Shown: positions 1-8,455, counted from the stretch's first letter. The stretch is DNA of 64,000 nucleotides from an uncultured Verrucomicrobiota bacterium (GCA_903898675.1 CAIUGM010000005.1:62001-126000), one strand, 5' to 3'. The notes: a model not told the origin generated them from the sequence alone. A program made the numbers and translations.

Positions 1-76
1 CGCCGCCCAGCACCAGTTTCCGGCCGGCGGCCGTCCGGTGGATGTCGTAACCGTGGCCGATACGCAGGGCGGGCAT
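1..76 (-). CDS. ispF: 2-C-methyl-D-erythritol 2,4-cyclodiphosphate synthase, N-terminal fragment
   Basis: Only the first 25 codons lie in the window; the gene runs off the left edge. The reverse complement from the ATG at 76-74 reads MPALRIGHGYDIHR and continues in frame to base 1. RxGxGYDxHR is the hallmark N-terminus of IspF, and the Asp and His of GYDIHR are metal ligands in the family. IspF makes the cyclic diphosphate of the MEP isoprenoid pathway in the cytoplasm. It starts 5 bases after the ispD stop, giving an ispD-ispF operon read leftward, which strongly supports the call. Confidence 0.85.
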   Translation of the reverse strand, partial: MPALRIGHGYDIHRTAAGRKLVLGG

Positions 77-81
77 AAGCG

Positions 82-762
82 TCAGGGAGCGAGCTCGGTG
101 AGCAGGAATTCCAGGTAAGCCAGGTCCGACGGCGTGGTCAGCTTGGGATTCGGGTGCGGGTTTTCCAGCAGCGCGATCGGGTGCTTGAGCAATTCCACGG
201 CGGCGGCGTCATCCGTGATGGTCAGCTTGCGCTCGGCCACGGCGGCGTAGGCGCGGCAGATCAGCTTCCGGGAGAAGACCTGCGGGGTCTCCATCGCCCA
301 CAGGTGCTTGCGGACCAGGGTGCGCAGCCGGCCCTCGCCGTGGTGTTCCTTGATCGTGTCGGTGACGCGGTGCGCGAGTACGACCGCGTCCTCGCGGCGG
401 ACGATCTTGTGCAGGGCGACCAGCTGGTCGGGCCGCACCAGCGGACGCGCGCAATCGTGGATGAAGACGTACTTCACGTCGTCCGGCAGCTCGGCCAGGG
501 CGGCCGCCACGGAGTCCTGGCGTTCCTCGCCGCCCGGCACGAAGAGCGTGGGGGTCGGCGCGTAGGCCGACAACTCCACCATCTGGCGCTGGTCGTGATA
601 GGTGACGATGAAGGTGTCGATCACGCCGCTGCGGTAGAACGCGCTCGCCGTGTGGGCGAACACCGGCTTGCCGCCGAGGGGCGCGAGCACCTTGTCGGCG
701 ACGACGCCCTCCATGCGGCGGCCGCTGCCGGCGGCGAGAAGAATGGCGGCGGTACGGGACAT
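82..762 (-). CDS. ispD: 2-C-methyl-D-erythritol 4-phosphate cytidylyltransferase
   Basis: 226 residues, the usual IspD length. The N-terminus shows the nucleotidyltransferase signature ILLAAGSGRRM, followed by ADKVLAPLGGKPV and the conserved VFIHDCARPLV stretch (family: VHDAARP). The enzyme transfers CMP from CTP to methylerythritol phosphate, the third step of the MEP pathway. It is followed immediately by ispF in the same direction. The ATG at 762 is 7 bases from the first 8-bp word of the intergenic element at 770-897. No Shine-Dalgarno is obvious. Confidence 0.93.
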   Translation of the reverse strand: MSRTAAILLAAGSGRRMEGVVADKVLAPLGGKPVFAHTASAFYRSGVIDTFIVTYHDQRQMVELSAYAPTPTLFVPGGEERQDSVAAALAELPDDVKYVFIHDCARPLVRPDQLVALHKIVRREDAVVLAHRVTDTIKEHHGEGRLRTLVRKHLWAMETPQVFSRKLICRAYAAVAERKLTITDDAAAVELLKHPIALLENPHPNPKLTTPSDLAYLEFLLTELAP

Positions 763-769
763 GTTATTG

Positions 770-897
770 GACGACGGGACGACGGGACGACGGGACAGCG
801 GGACTGCAGGCCGCGGATTGCACGGTCGGTGTGATTAGAAGATCAATAATTGTAGAGGTCATGGTCTTGTTGTCCGTAGTCCTGTGGTCCCGTCGTC
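770..897. repeat. Inward-facing word-repeat element A (8-bp word GACNNCNG)
   Basis: The left arm on the plus strand (770-809) is five 8-mers: GACGACGG three times, then GACAGCGG and GACTGCAG. The right arm on the minus strand (897 down to 866) reads GACGACGG, GACCACAG, GACTACGG, ACAACAAG. The arms face each other, so the element is a long imperfect inverted repeat filling the ispD/pyrF junction. The outer 11 bases of the arms are perfectly complementary (770-780 with 887-897). The right arm begins on the base right after the pyrF TGA. Confidence 0.75.
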
Positions 898-1590
898 TCA
901 TCCGAGCTCCGCGAGGATGGCTCTCGCGGCCGCGGCGGGATCGGCGGCCTTCAGGATCGGGCGACCGACGACGATGTAGGTGGAGCCGGCGCGGGCGGCC
1001 TCGGCGGGCGTCATGACCCGTTTCTGGTCATCGCCGCCCGTCTCGTTGGCCGGGCGGATGCCGGGGGTGATGAGCTGCATGCCGGCGGGCAGCTTTTGGC
1101 GCAGCATGGCCACTTCCAGCGGAGAGCAAACGAGGCCGCGCAGTCCGGCGTCGGCGGCGAGCTGGCCGAGGCGCGCGACCTGGTCGGCGGAGGAGGCGGT
1201 GACACCGATCTCGTTCAGGCCGGCCGTGTCCATGGAGGTGAGGACGGTGACGCCAAGCAGGAGGAGACTGGGATTGTGCTTCAGTTGCGCGGCCCGGGCG
1301 GCCCGCATCATTTCGCCACCGCCGGCGGTGTGCAGCGTGAGCATCTGGATCGGCAGCGGGGCCAGCGACTCCACGGCCTTAGCGACCGTGTTGGGGATGT
1401 CGTGCAGCTTCAGATCGAGGAAGATGTTGAAGCCCAGCCCGGCCACCTCGCGCACATACCCGGGGCCGTAGGCCGTGAACATCTGGAGGCCGATCTTCAC
1501 CCAGCGCAGCTGGCCCCGCAGCTGGTGGAGGATGGGCGCGGCTTCTTCGCGGGTCGGGACGTCGAGGGCCAGGATCAAATCGCAGGGCAT
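898..1590 (-). CDS. pyrF: Orotidine 5'-phosphate decarboxylase
   Basis: 230 residues, typical of the short class of OMP decarboxylase. It converts OMP to UMP in the last step of de novo pyrimidine synthesis. The N-terminus LILALDVPTREEA is the first beta strand of the barrel, and LDLKLHDIPNTV carries the catalytic Lys/Asp motif DxKxxD. The C-terminal IVVGRPI with its Gly-Arg phosphate-gripper segment is present. It is flanked by element A at its stop and element B 7 bases before its ATG, so it is probably transcribed on its own. Confidence 0.94.
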   Translation of the reverse strand: MPCDLILALDVPTREEAAPILHQLRGQLRWVKIGLQMFTAYGPGYVREVAGLGFNIFLDLKLHDIPNTVAKAVESLAPLPIQMLTLHTAGGGEMMRAARAAQLKHNPSLLLLGVTVLTSMDTAGLNEIGVTASSADQVARLGQLAADAGLRGLVCSPLEVAMLRQKLPAGMQLITPGIRPANETGGDDQKRVMTPAEAARAGSTYIVVGRPILKAADPAAAARAILAELG

Positions 1591-1597
1591 GTTGGGA

Positions 1598-1762
1598 AAC
1601 CACTAATGGACACTAATGGACACTAATCAAAGAGAGAAATGAGGCGGACACACCGAGGTTGGATGAGGCTCCTGCAGCGGAGAAAACTCCGGGCACTGCG
1701 ACCATGCGGTCCGACCGGGGTTTTGGGCTAGGATTGGGGCGCATTAGTGTCCATTAGTGGTT
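1598..1762. repeat. Inward-facing word-repeat element B (10-bp word ACTAATGGAC)
   Basis: The plus strand at 1601-1628 carries the 10-mer CACTAATGGA twice plus a partial third copy. The minus strand at 1762-1742 carries the same word. The terminal 21 bases (1598-1618 and 1742-1762) are perfectly complementary. The element lies between the divergent starts of pyrF and ispE and ends within 10 bases of each start codon. The 113-base centre (1629-1741) contains no gene. Confidence 0.78.
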
Positions 1763-1771
1763 AACTATTTC

Positions 1772-2659
1772 ATGGCCGTCACCGTTTTTAGTCCCGCCAA
1801 AATCAATCTTTACCTCGCCGTAACCGGCCGGCGCCCCGACGGCTTCCATGACCTGGTCTCGGTGGCGGCGCCCCTCGACTTCGGCGATGAGCTGGAAGCG
1901 GAGCGCCAGCCGGGAGGGGTTGGCCGCCAGTTCAGCCTGACGTGCGACCATCCGGAGGTGCCGCGGGACGATTCCAACCTGGTTTTGAAGGCGGCGCGCG
2001 CCTTTGCGGCCGCGACTGGCTATGAGGGGAGGGTGGCTTTCAAACTGACCAAGCGCATCCCGCTCGGCGCCGGCCTCGGCGGGGGCAGCAGCAACGCCGT
2101 GGCGGCGCTGCGCGCGCTGAACCAGCTCAGCGGCGGATTGCTACCGGTGGAAAAACTCTCCGGGCTGGCGGCGGGACTGGGTTCCGATTGCGCACTGTTT
2201 ATCCACTCGGCGCCCGTGGTCATGCGCGGCCGGGGCGAAAGCGTCGAACTGTTGCCCGCGGCGGCGGCCGCCCGGCTGCGCGGCCGGGACGTCCTGCTGT
2301 TCAAGCCCGGTTTTGGCATCAGCACGCCCTGGGCCTACCAGCGGATGATCGCCCGGGGGACGGACTACGTGCCGGCGGCCGAGGCCGAGCGCAAACTCGT
2401 GGCCTGGCTGGCCGGGGAGGCGCCGGTGGAGGAGTTGTTGGGGAATAACATGGAGCCGGCGGCTTTTGAGAAATACCTCGCCCTGCCGGTGCTGCTGGGA
2501 AAATTGCGGGACGATTTCGGCGTGGTGGGGCGGATGAGCGGCAGCGGCAGCGCCTGCTTCGCCCTGCCGGGTGAAGACCGGGTGACGGCCGGCGTGCGCG
2601 AAAGCATCCGACGGTGCTGGGGCCCGCTTGCTTTGGTGCAGAACGCACGGTTGACCTAG
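1772..2659 (+). CDS. ispE: 4-diphosphocytidyl-2-C-methyl-D-erythritol kinase
   Basis: 295 residues from the ATG at 1772 (MAVTVFSPAKINLYL). A GTG at 1757 is also in frame, but it lies inside repeat element B and before the conserved PAKINL start of the family, so it was not used. IspE is a GHMP kinase phosphorylating CDP-methylerythritol. The ATP-binding motif GAGLGGGSSNAVAALRAL sits near residue 95 and the C-terminal GSGSACFAL matches GHMP motif 3. With ispD and ispF nearby, three of the consecutive MEP-pathway enzymes are in the first 2.7 kb. Confidence 0.93.
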   Translation: MAVTVFSPAKINLYLAVTGRRPDGFHDLVSVAAPLDFGDELEAERQPGGVGRQFSLTCDHPEVPRDDSNLVLKAARAFAAATGYEGRVAFKLTKRIPLGAGLGGGSSNAVAALRALNQLSGGLLPVEKLSGLAAGLGSDCALFIHSAPVVMRGRGESVELLPAAAAARLRGRDVLLFKPGFGISTPWAYQRMIARGTDYVPAAEAERKLVAWLAGEAPVEELLGNNMEPAAFEKYLALPVLLGKLRDDFGVVGRMSGSGSACFALPGEDRVTAGVRESIRRCWGPLALVQNARLT

Positions 2660-2666
2660 TTACGCA

Positions 2667-2696
2667 TTGACCGTTGGGTGGGCTGGTTTGTAAATC
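2667..2696 (+). promoter_or_regulatory. Candidate sigma70-type promoter for ptsI
   Basis: TTGACC at 2667-2672 is separated by 18 bases from TAAATC at 2691-2696, which is preceded by TG as in extended -10 boxes. The ATG of ptsI follows at 2715. The fit is by eye only. The short leader leaves no room for a structured 5' region. Confidence 0.35.
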
Positions 2697-2714
2697 CACT
2701 CGCCCAACTACAGT

Positions 2715-4478
2715 ATGGAACCCAGCGCCCAAAACGAACTCGTTATCCAGGGCTCCGCCGCCTCCAAGGGTATCGCGTACGGGCAGGTCTTCCTCTACCT
2801 GCAGAGTGAGTTGGAAATCCCGCGCTATACGGTCGATCCCGACAAGCGCGTCGCGGAAATCGCCCGGTTCGAGCACGCCCTGGTCGTCACGCGCCAGCAG
2901 ATCTCGCAGATCCAGGCGCAGGTGACGAAGAACCTGAGCGAGGAGGAGGCGCTGATTTTCGACGCGCACCAGATGGTGCTCGAGGACCAGGCGCTGATCG
3001 GCGAGACGATCCGCGATTTTCAGAAATCCGGGCTGAACATCGAGACCTGCTTCAACACGGTTGCGCAGCGTTACATCCAGGCTTTTGCGGAGATTGACGA
3101 CGAGTACCTCCGCGAGCGCGCCGCCGACATCAAGGATGTGGCCAAGCGCGTGCTGCATGTCCTGCTGGGCCAGACCGCCAACAGCCTCACCGAGCTGGTC
3201 GAGCAGCGCATCATCGTCGCCCACGACATTTCCCCGTCCGAGGCGGCCGGCATCGACCGCAGCGCGGCCCTCGCCATCGTGACCGACGCGGGCAGCCGCA
3301 CGAGTCACGCCGTCATCGTCGCCCGCTCGATGAAGATCCCCGCGGTCGTCGGCGTGCGCGACCTCACCACCAAGGTGAAGAACGGCGACTGGCTGATGGT
3401 CGACGGCTACGACGGCGTGGTCATCGTCAATCCGACCGAGCAGACCCTTTTCCGCTACGGCAAGATCCAGAAGGCCAAGAAATCCTTCGAGTCCCGGCTG
3501 ATGACGGTCAACGAGCTCGCGGCCGAGACGCTCGACGGCGTGAAGATCACGCTCCGCGCCAACATCGAGAAGCCCGACGAGGTCGCGCTCGTGAAGCAGT
3601 ACCGGGCGGACGGCGTCGGGCTCTACCGCACCGAGTTTCTTTTCCTCAGCACCAATCACCTGCCGACGGAGGACCAGCAGTACGCGGCGTACCGCGAGAT
3701 CGTCGCGGGCCTGGCGCCGGCGACGGTGACGATCCGGACGCTCGATGTCGGCGGCGACAAGCCGCTGCCCGGCGACCCGCACCTGATCGGGCCGGAGGCG
3801 AATCCCTTCATGGGCCTGCGGGCGATCCGGATGTGCCTGGAGAACCCCGCGCTCTTTAAGGCCCAGCTCCGCGCCATCCTGCGCGCCAGCGCCCACGGCA
3901 AGGTCGACCTCATGTACCCCATGATCAGCGGCACCGAGGAGCTCGACCGGGCCAACGCCCTGCTCGACGAGGCCCGGGCCGAGCTGAAGGAGCGCAACCA
4001 GCCCTTCGATGCCACGATGCGCACGGGCACGATGATCGAGATCCCGAGCGCCGCCATCGCGGGCGACCTGCTCGCGGAGAAGTGTGATTTCTTCAGCATC
4101 GGCACCAACGACCTCATCCAGTACCTGCTCGCGATCGACCGCGGCAACAACCGCATCGCCCACCTCTATGACCCGTCGCACCCGGCGGTCATCCGCGTGT
4201 TGAAGCAGATCGTCGACCTGGGTCACGCGGCGAAGCTGAAGGTCAGTGTCTGCGGCGAGATGGCCGGCGACCCGGTCTTTGTGCCGCTGCTGCTCGGGCT
4301 TGGCGTCGATGAACTCAGCATGACGCCCACGCTGCTGCCCGCGGTGAAATTCCTGGTCCGCGCCATGAAGCTCTCGGACGCCAGGAAACTGGCAAAGGAT
4401 GCCCTGGCCCAGACCGACCCGAAGAAGACCTTCGCCCTGATCGAGGCGTTCTACAACGAGCGCATGAAGGTGGAATAG
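2715..4478 (+). CDS. ptsI: Phosphoenolpyruvate-protein phosphotransferase (PTS enzyme I)
   Basis: 587 residues, close to canonical EI (about 575). The N-terminal swivelling domain carries the phosphorylated His in SRTSHAVIVARSMKIPAVVG, at residue 198. The C-terminal PEP-binding barrel has the EI signature around DFFSIGTNDLIQYLLAIDR and the active-site Cys in VCGEMAGDP (residue 513). EI takes phosphate from PEP and hands it to HPr in the cytoplasm. No HPr (ptsH), EIIA or sugar EII gene is adjacent, so whether it feeds transport or a regulatory PTS cannot be told from here. It stands alone between ispE and a convergent gene. Confidence 0.93.
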   Translation: MEPSAQNELVIQGSAASKGIAYGQVFLYLQSELEIPRYTVDPDKRVAEIARFEHALVVTRQQISQIQAQVTKNLSEEEALIFDAHQMVLEDQALIGETIRDFQKSGLNIETCFNTVAQRYIQAFAEIDDEYLRERAADIKDVAKRVLHVLLGQTANSLTELVEQRIIVAHDISPSEAAGIDRSAALAIVTDAGSRTSHAVIVARSMKIPAVVGVRDLTTKVKNGDWLMVDGYDGVVIVNPTEQTLFRYGKIQKAKKSFESRLMTVNELAAETLDGVKITLRANIEKPDEVALVKQYRADGVGLYRTEFLFLSTNHLPTEDQQYAAYREIVAGLAPATVTIRTLDVGGDKPLPGDPHLIGPEANPFMGLRAIRMCLENPALFKAQLRAILRASAHGKVDLMYPMISGTEELDRANALLDEARAELKERNQPFDATMRTGTMIEIPSAAIAGDLLAEKCDFFSIGTNDLIQYLLAIDRGNNRIAHLYDPSHPAVIRVLKQIVDLGHAAKLKVSVCGEMAGDPVFVPLLLGLGVDELSMTPTLLPAVKFLVRAMKLSDARKLAKDALAQTDPKKTFALIEAFYNERMKVE

Positions 4479-4499
4479 GGCGGCTAGCCCCGGACCGCG

Positions 4500-6644
4500 C
4501 TAGCGGACAAAGGTGGCCTTCACCCGTTTTGACAGCAGGAAATAAGGGATCCAGAGCAGCGCGGCGCCGGCGGCCTGGTAAATGTTCTGGAGGGTCTGGC
4601 TGTTCACGCCGCCACTGGTCCCGATTTCGAACTGGTCGCACAGCAGGTGGTCGGAGAGAAGGAACAGCGGGGTGGTGGCCAGCATGGCGATGATCACTGT
4701 CGGCAACGACCGCCGGCACTGGAAGAAGAGAATGGCGGCCAGCAGGCTGAAGGCGATCAGGGACAGATTGCCCGCGAGTTCGAACTGGATCATGCCGCCG
4801 GTGGCCGGGTGATAGGCCGCGCTCTCGGGCGACATGTAGGTGATCCAGATTCTCTGGTCAAAGTAGGTGTTAAGCACCCGGCGCAGGTTGAAGAGCAGGG
4901 CGAGCGGCCGCAGCACCAGCCCGATCGCGGGCAGGACCAGCCAGCCACCCAGTCCCGGGGGTGGGAGTTCACCGATCAAGGGTGGCTCGGTCAGGCCAGG
5001 CTGGAGCAGGAGCTTGCGACCCAGCCAGAACCAGAACGCCAGCACCGCGGCACTCACGCCGACCGAGATCCAGTTCACGGCGAATTTCTCCAGCTCCCGC
5101 GCAAGCCGCAGGTTGCGCGTCAGGTTAAAGCCGAGGTGCTTCCTCACCTCCGCAAGTTTGGCGATGTAGTCAGGGATCACGTCAACCGCGACGTTGTCCT
5201 GCGCGGAGATCCAGTGGTAGGTCCGGACGAGGGAGCGGGGCTGGTTGTGCGAAGCGGTGGAGAAAAGGAACCAGGGGGAGGTGCTGCCGAAATTGCTGTC
5301 GTGCAGTTTCCAGTCGTCGGGGAAATTCACCCTGGTCCGCACCACACAGTCGACCGGGTGACTCAGGCTGAGGGGCGCGGCCCGGGTCAGGTCTTCCGGC
5401 TGGTCCGTGTAGTTTTTCATCGGCCAGGCATAAAACTCCGCCTGGTAGATCTCGGCCTCGCCCTGCCGTTTCCACAGGTCGGGGATCGTGTAGGCGAAGT
5501 TGATCCGGATGGTGTTGAGGGACTCGTTGTCCTGCCAGACCGGGGGCTTCTTCAGCACGAGGCGCGGGTGTGCCCGCTTGCGGGCGTCGGCAAAGTCGCG
5601 GCTGATCACCTCGGGCGTGTGGGTCGTGAGGTAGTATCGGAAGTTGTTCGCGGCCTGCCCGGCGTAGAGATAAGAAACCGAGACGGTTGCCGGCTGGTCG
5701 TAGCCGGCGAAATCGTAGATTTCATTGATCTCCGATTGCCAGCGCGCCTCGGGCTGGCCGGTCCACTGCAGGAGGTCGCGGGCCTCGGCCGTGACCGGCA
5801 GTCCCGCCGAGGCGTCCACCGGGCTGCGGGCGGTCAGGCTGCCGCGCTGGTAGGATTGGGTGGCGTCGAGGAAATAGGTCTGATGGTTCAGCACCACGCG
5901 GGCGATGACGTGGTTGAAGGCATAGGGGCTCGGGAGGTTGTCACCGAGGCGGGCGCGCCGGTAGGTGCTGACCAGCACGGGATCCGCCGTGATGTTCAAC
6001 TGCCGCAGCATGGTGCAAAGGAGCAGCACCTTGTCCTTGCAGTCACCGAAGCGCTGCGCGAAGACCTCGCCGGGCGAGTGCGGCCGGTGCGAGTTGGGTC
6101 CGAGCTCGATGCCGAGGTAGCGGATTTCGCGCTGCACAAAATCGAGGATGGCCAGCGTCCGGGCCTCGGGGGTCGGGGCCTCGCGCACCAGTTCGTTCAC
6201 CTTGTTGTGCACGTCTTCCGGCACGGGCCCGGTCGGTTCATAGAGCGTCCGGGCCCACGCCGCGACATCCGCCCAGTCGCGAAATTCGCTGAGCTCGAGG
6301 TAGGGGTATTGCACGAACCAGCCCGGGGCGTCGGCGTCCCGAGTGATGACCGGCAGGTCGTGTCCGTCCCAATTGAGCTCGGTGACCCCGTCGGCCCGCT
6401 CATTCCGGGCGGGGATTAGGGGCCAGGCGGGGCCTTGCGACCGGGCGTTGATGATCCGCCCGGCGGGCACGATGACCCGCAGGCGCTGCCGGTGCACCGG
6501 CGAACTCCAGCCGGCGTACTCGGAGTTCACAAACTTGCCGTTGAAGACCGGATTTTCCCCGGAGAGGGTGCAGGCGTATTCGATGATGTCGCCCACCCGC
6601 ACATCGTTAAGCAGGAGCAGGGTGGACAGCTGGCCGTTGTACAT
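4500..6644 (-). CDS. C-terminal fragment: transglutaminase-like domain plus membrane segments
   Basis: 714 residues from the first Met after the amber codon. It keeps the second half of DUF3857, the whole transglutaminase-like core (Cys in GDCKDK near residue 200) and the hydrophobic C-terminus with about five membrane segments, for example SVGVSAAVLAFWFWLG and YQAAGAALLWIPYFLL. It has no signal peptide, so if it is re-initiated at 6644 the catalytic domain might not be exported. DUF3857 proteins are usually periplasmic and of unknown substrate. Confidence 0.6.
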   Translation of the reverse strand: MYNGQLSTLLLLNDVRVGDIIEYACTLSGENPVFNGKFVNSEYAGWSSPVHRQRLRVIVPAGRIINARSQGPAWPLIPARNERADGVTELNWDGHDLPVITRDADAPGWFVQYPYLELSEFRDWADVAAWARTLYEPTGPVPEDVHNKVNELVREAPTPEARTLAILDFVQREIRYLGIELGPNSHRPHSPGEVFAQRFGDCKDKVLLLCTMLRQLNITADPVLVSTYRRARLGDNLPSPYAFNHVIARVVLNHQTYFLDATQSYQRGSLTARSPVDASAGLPVTAEARDLLQWTGQPEARWQSEINEIYDFAGYDQPATVSVSYLYAGQAANNFRYYLTTHTPEVISRDFADARKRAHPRLVLKKPPVWQDNESLNTIRINFAYTIPDLWKRQGEAEIYQAEFYAWPMKNYTDQPEDLTRAAPLSLSHPVDCVVRTRVNFPDDWKLHDSNFGSTSPWFLFSTASHNQPRSLVRTYHWISAQDNVAVDVIPDYIAKLAEVRKHLGFNLTRNLRLARELEKFAVNWISVGVSAAVLAFWFWLGRKLLLQPGLTEPPLIGELPPPGLGGWLVLPAIGLVLRPLALLFNLRRVLNTYFDQRIWITYMSPESAAYHPATGGMIQFELAGNLSLIAFSLLAAILFFQCRRSLPTVIIAMLATTPLFLLSDHLLCDQFEIGTSGGVNSQTLQNIYQAAGAALLWIPYFLLSKRVKATFVR

Positions 6645-6665
6645 CTGCCGGTCGAGGTCGCGCTC

Positions 6666-7082
6666 CTAGTGCAGGACCTTGATCTCGGCGAGTTTCAGCC
6701 GGTCCTGGGCCTGGCCGTTCCGCCACAGCCGGATGAAGTGGTAGGTGAACGATTCAAAGCTGGGGTCGAACGCGTGGGAAATCTGGGTGCCTTCCGCGAG
6801 GCCGGCCTGGGAGGTGATCCGGTAGGCGATGTGCGTGGTGCGGGTGGCGGAGGCGACGTCGACCTGCCGGTCGAGAAACAGGAACTCCATGCCGGTGCTG
6901 GAAATGCCTTCCTTGGCCAGGCTCCGGCTCTCCGTGGCGAGGTCCAGGCCGGACCGGAGGTTGAACCAGTTTGGCAGGGGCCCGGCGGTCACTTGCTCGT
7001 TCCCGACTCCGCCGGCGTAAACGCCGGGGCAGAGTGCCGCGGCGAGATACAAGACACCGAGCAATCGGTTGCGTAAAATCAT
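6666..7082 (-). CDS. N-terminal fragment of the split DUF3857 protein
   Basis: 138 residues would be translated up to the amber codon. The start at 7082 gives a clean signal peptide (MILRNRLLGVLYLAAALCPG, cleavage near VYA-GG). A longer frame opens at 7136 but would bury the signal peptide. The rest is the first half of the DUF3857 domain, ending with DRLKLAEIKVLH. On its own the fragment would be an exported, probably unstable, partial domain. Confidence 0.6.
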   Translation of the reverse strand: MILRNRLLGVLYLAAALCPGVYAGGVGNEQVTAGPLPNWFNLRSGLDLATESRSLAKEGISSTGMEFLFLDRQVDVASATRTTHIAYRITSQAGLAEGTQISHAFDPSFESFTYHFIRLWRNGQAQDRLKLAEIKVLH

Positions 7083-7245
7083 GTGGGCCCGCTTGAAATA
7101 AAAAACACCCCGGGAAAATGCAGCAATGCAATTCACCCCGGATGACCCACGCAGCCCGGCCGGGTCTGTCCCTTGTGCGCGGATTCACCGGCCGGGCGAC
7201 GATAGCAGTTGCGCCCACCGGAATTGTGGGGCCCTTTGGGTCACC

Positions 7246-8169
7246 ATGGCGACACCCACCACTGCCTCGCCACTGTTTGATGTGACGGTGCGGGTGGGGT
7301 GTAGTTTGGTGTATGAATTCACGGGCAGCGCGATGTTGTTGTTGAATTTGCGGCCGACGCCGAACCGCAACCATGAGGTGGTCTTTGAGGCGCTGTCGCT
7401 CGGCAACGGATTGCCCTCGGAGGAGTTCATCGACAGCCACGGCAACCAGGTTTGCCGCGTGCGGCTGAATCCCGGCAGTAATTTTTTCCGCCACGACGCG
7501 ATCATGCGGGTTTCCTCGCGACCGGACAATCACGACCTGGCGGACCACACCCCGCACCGTCCGGCGGACCTGCCGCCGGAGTTGCTGCGCTACACGCTGC
7601 CGAGCCGGTACTGCGACTCGGACAAGCTGATCAATTTCGCCTGGGAAAAATTCGGCAAGGTGGAGCACGGCTGGCCGCGGGTGCAGGCCATCAGCCGGTG
7701 GATTCACGATAATCTGGAGTATCGCTACCTGTCGGGCCGCGCGGACATGTCCGCCTGGGACGTGCTGCAGCGCGGCTACGGCGTGTGCCGGGATTTTGCG
7801 CACCTCGCGATCGCGTTGAACCGCACCTTCAACATTCCCGCCCGCTATGTGACCGGGCATTTGCCGGACATCGGTTTCCCCGATCCGGAAAACCACATGG
7901 ATTTTCACGCCTACGCCGAGGTGTATCTCGGCGGCGAATGGTTCACGACGGACGCGCGCTTCCACGTGCCGCGCATCGGCCGGATCAAGGTGTCGTGCGG
8001 GCAGGACGCCGTCGACGGCGCCTTCTCCACAATCTTCGGCGGCGCGAGCCTGACCTATTTCGAGGTGTGGGCCTACCAGGTGGCGCGCGATACCGTCGGC
8101 GTCGGTGATCCCGTGGATTTTTCCAAGCGGCTCGACAACTCATGGACGATCCGGACGGATCCGATGTAG
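7246..8169 (+). CDS. Transglutaminase-like family protein
   Basis: 307 residues from the ATG at 7246 (MATPTTASPLFDVTVRVG). An upstream in-frame ATG at 7126 would add 40 residues without family character. An N-terminal beta-sandwich domain is followed by the papain-like core: Cys in YGVCRDFAHLAIAL, His in MDFHAYAEVYLGG and Asp in WFTTDARF form the triad. Such proteins act as cysteine proteases or peptide-linkage enzymes; the substrate is unknown. No signal peptide is seen, so it is probably cytoplasmic. It is divergent from the split DUF3857 gene, 163 bases away. Confidence 0.8.
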   Translation: MATPTTASPLFDVTVRVGCSLVYEFTGSAMLLLNLRPTPNRNHEVVFEALSLGNGLPSEEFIDSHGNQVCRVRLNPGSNFFRHDAIMRVSSRPDNHDLADHTPHRPADLPPELLRYTLPSRYCDSDKLINFAWEKFGKVEHGWPRVQAISRWIHDNLEYRYLSGRADMSAWDVLQRGYGVCRDFAHLAIALNRTFNIPARYVTGHLPDIGFPDPENHMDFHAYAEVYLGGEWFTTDARFHVPRIGRIKVSCGQDAVDGAFSTIFGGASLTYFEVWAYQVARDTVGVGDPVDFSKRLDNSWTIRTDPM

Positions 8170-8217
8170 CCGGCCAGCGACGGGATTTTTAGTTTGGCCA
8201 TCGAGGGAATGCGGCCG

Positions 8218-8246
8218 TTGACAGGAAACTTTCGGTGCTTTTAGTC
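8218..8246 (+). promoter_or_regulatory. Candidate promoter for the two-gene TIR-like unit
   Basis: A perfect TTGACA at 8218-8223 is followed 17 bases later by TTAGTC (8241-8246), a weak -10 box. The ATG of the small gene is at 8258. A perfect -35 with a poor -10 may mean an activator is needed or that this is chance. Confidence 0.3.
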
Positions 8247-8257
8247 ATCGATACCCG

Positions 8258-8452
8258 ATGAGCACCAGCAGCACAGTCAAGCGCGCCAAGACCGCTTCCT
8301 TGGTGGCGGGACACGGGGAGAAACCCTATATTGTTCCGGCGGCCACCCTGGCGCAGTTTCTGGCGACGTACCGTTTTACGCCCAAGCGCTACGCGGCCTT
8401 CGTGAAGAAATATTTCGGTAACAACCCGCTGCTGCCAAAACACCCAGGCTGA
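8258..8452 (+). CDS. Small basic hypothetical protein upstream of the TIR-like gene
   Basis: 64 residues, beginning MSTSSTVKRAKTASLVAG and rich in Lys/Arg and aromatics near the end (YRFTPKRYAAFVKKYFG). I do not recognise a family. Its stop is 3 bases before the next ATG, so the two genes are almost certainly co-transcribed and translationally linked. A small partner gene placed directly before an effector-like gene is compatible with an antitoxin, a sensor or a regulatory peptide, but nothing in the sequence decides this. Confidence 0.6.
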   Translation: MSTSSTVKRAKTASLVAGHGEKPYIVPAATLAQFLATYRFTPKRYAAFVKKYFGNNPLLPKHPG

Positions 8453-8455
8453 GCC

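Larger units (their letters stand above)
4500..7082 (-). pseudogene. DUF3857/transglutaminase-like membrane protein interrupted by an amber codon
   Basis: One gene reads from the ATG at 7082 to the stop at 4500 with a single in-frame TAG at 6668-6666. Reading through, the protein has a signal peptide, a DUF3857 beta domain, a transglutaminase-like domain (Cys in FGDCKDK, His in AFNHVIARV, Asp in YFLDATQS) and a C-terminal block of about five membrane segments. The reading frame on both sides of the stop is family-like: IKVLH before it and ERDLDRQMYNG after it are contiguous in DUF3857 proteins. A C-to-T change turning CAG (Gln) into TAG explains the break. It could be a true nonsense mutation, a sequencing error, or amber readthrough. 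Confidence 0.7.

Noticed and set aside
770-809. CRISPR-like or microsatellite interpretation of the tandem words
   Set aside because: There are no spacers or 24-40 base repeats. Simple slippage would not give paired arms facing each other with the same word at both ends of a junction.
1757-1771. GTG start for ispE
   Set aside because: It lies inside the right arm of repeat element B and adds MVNYF before the conserved MAVTVFSPAKINL start.
2319-4226. Open frame of 635 codons antisense to ispE and ptsI
   Set aside because: High-GC third positions leave the opposite strand open. The translation is Asp/Arg/His-rich without any family motif, while ispE and ptsI on the other strand are unmistakable.
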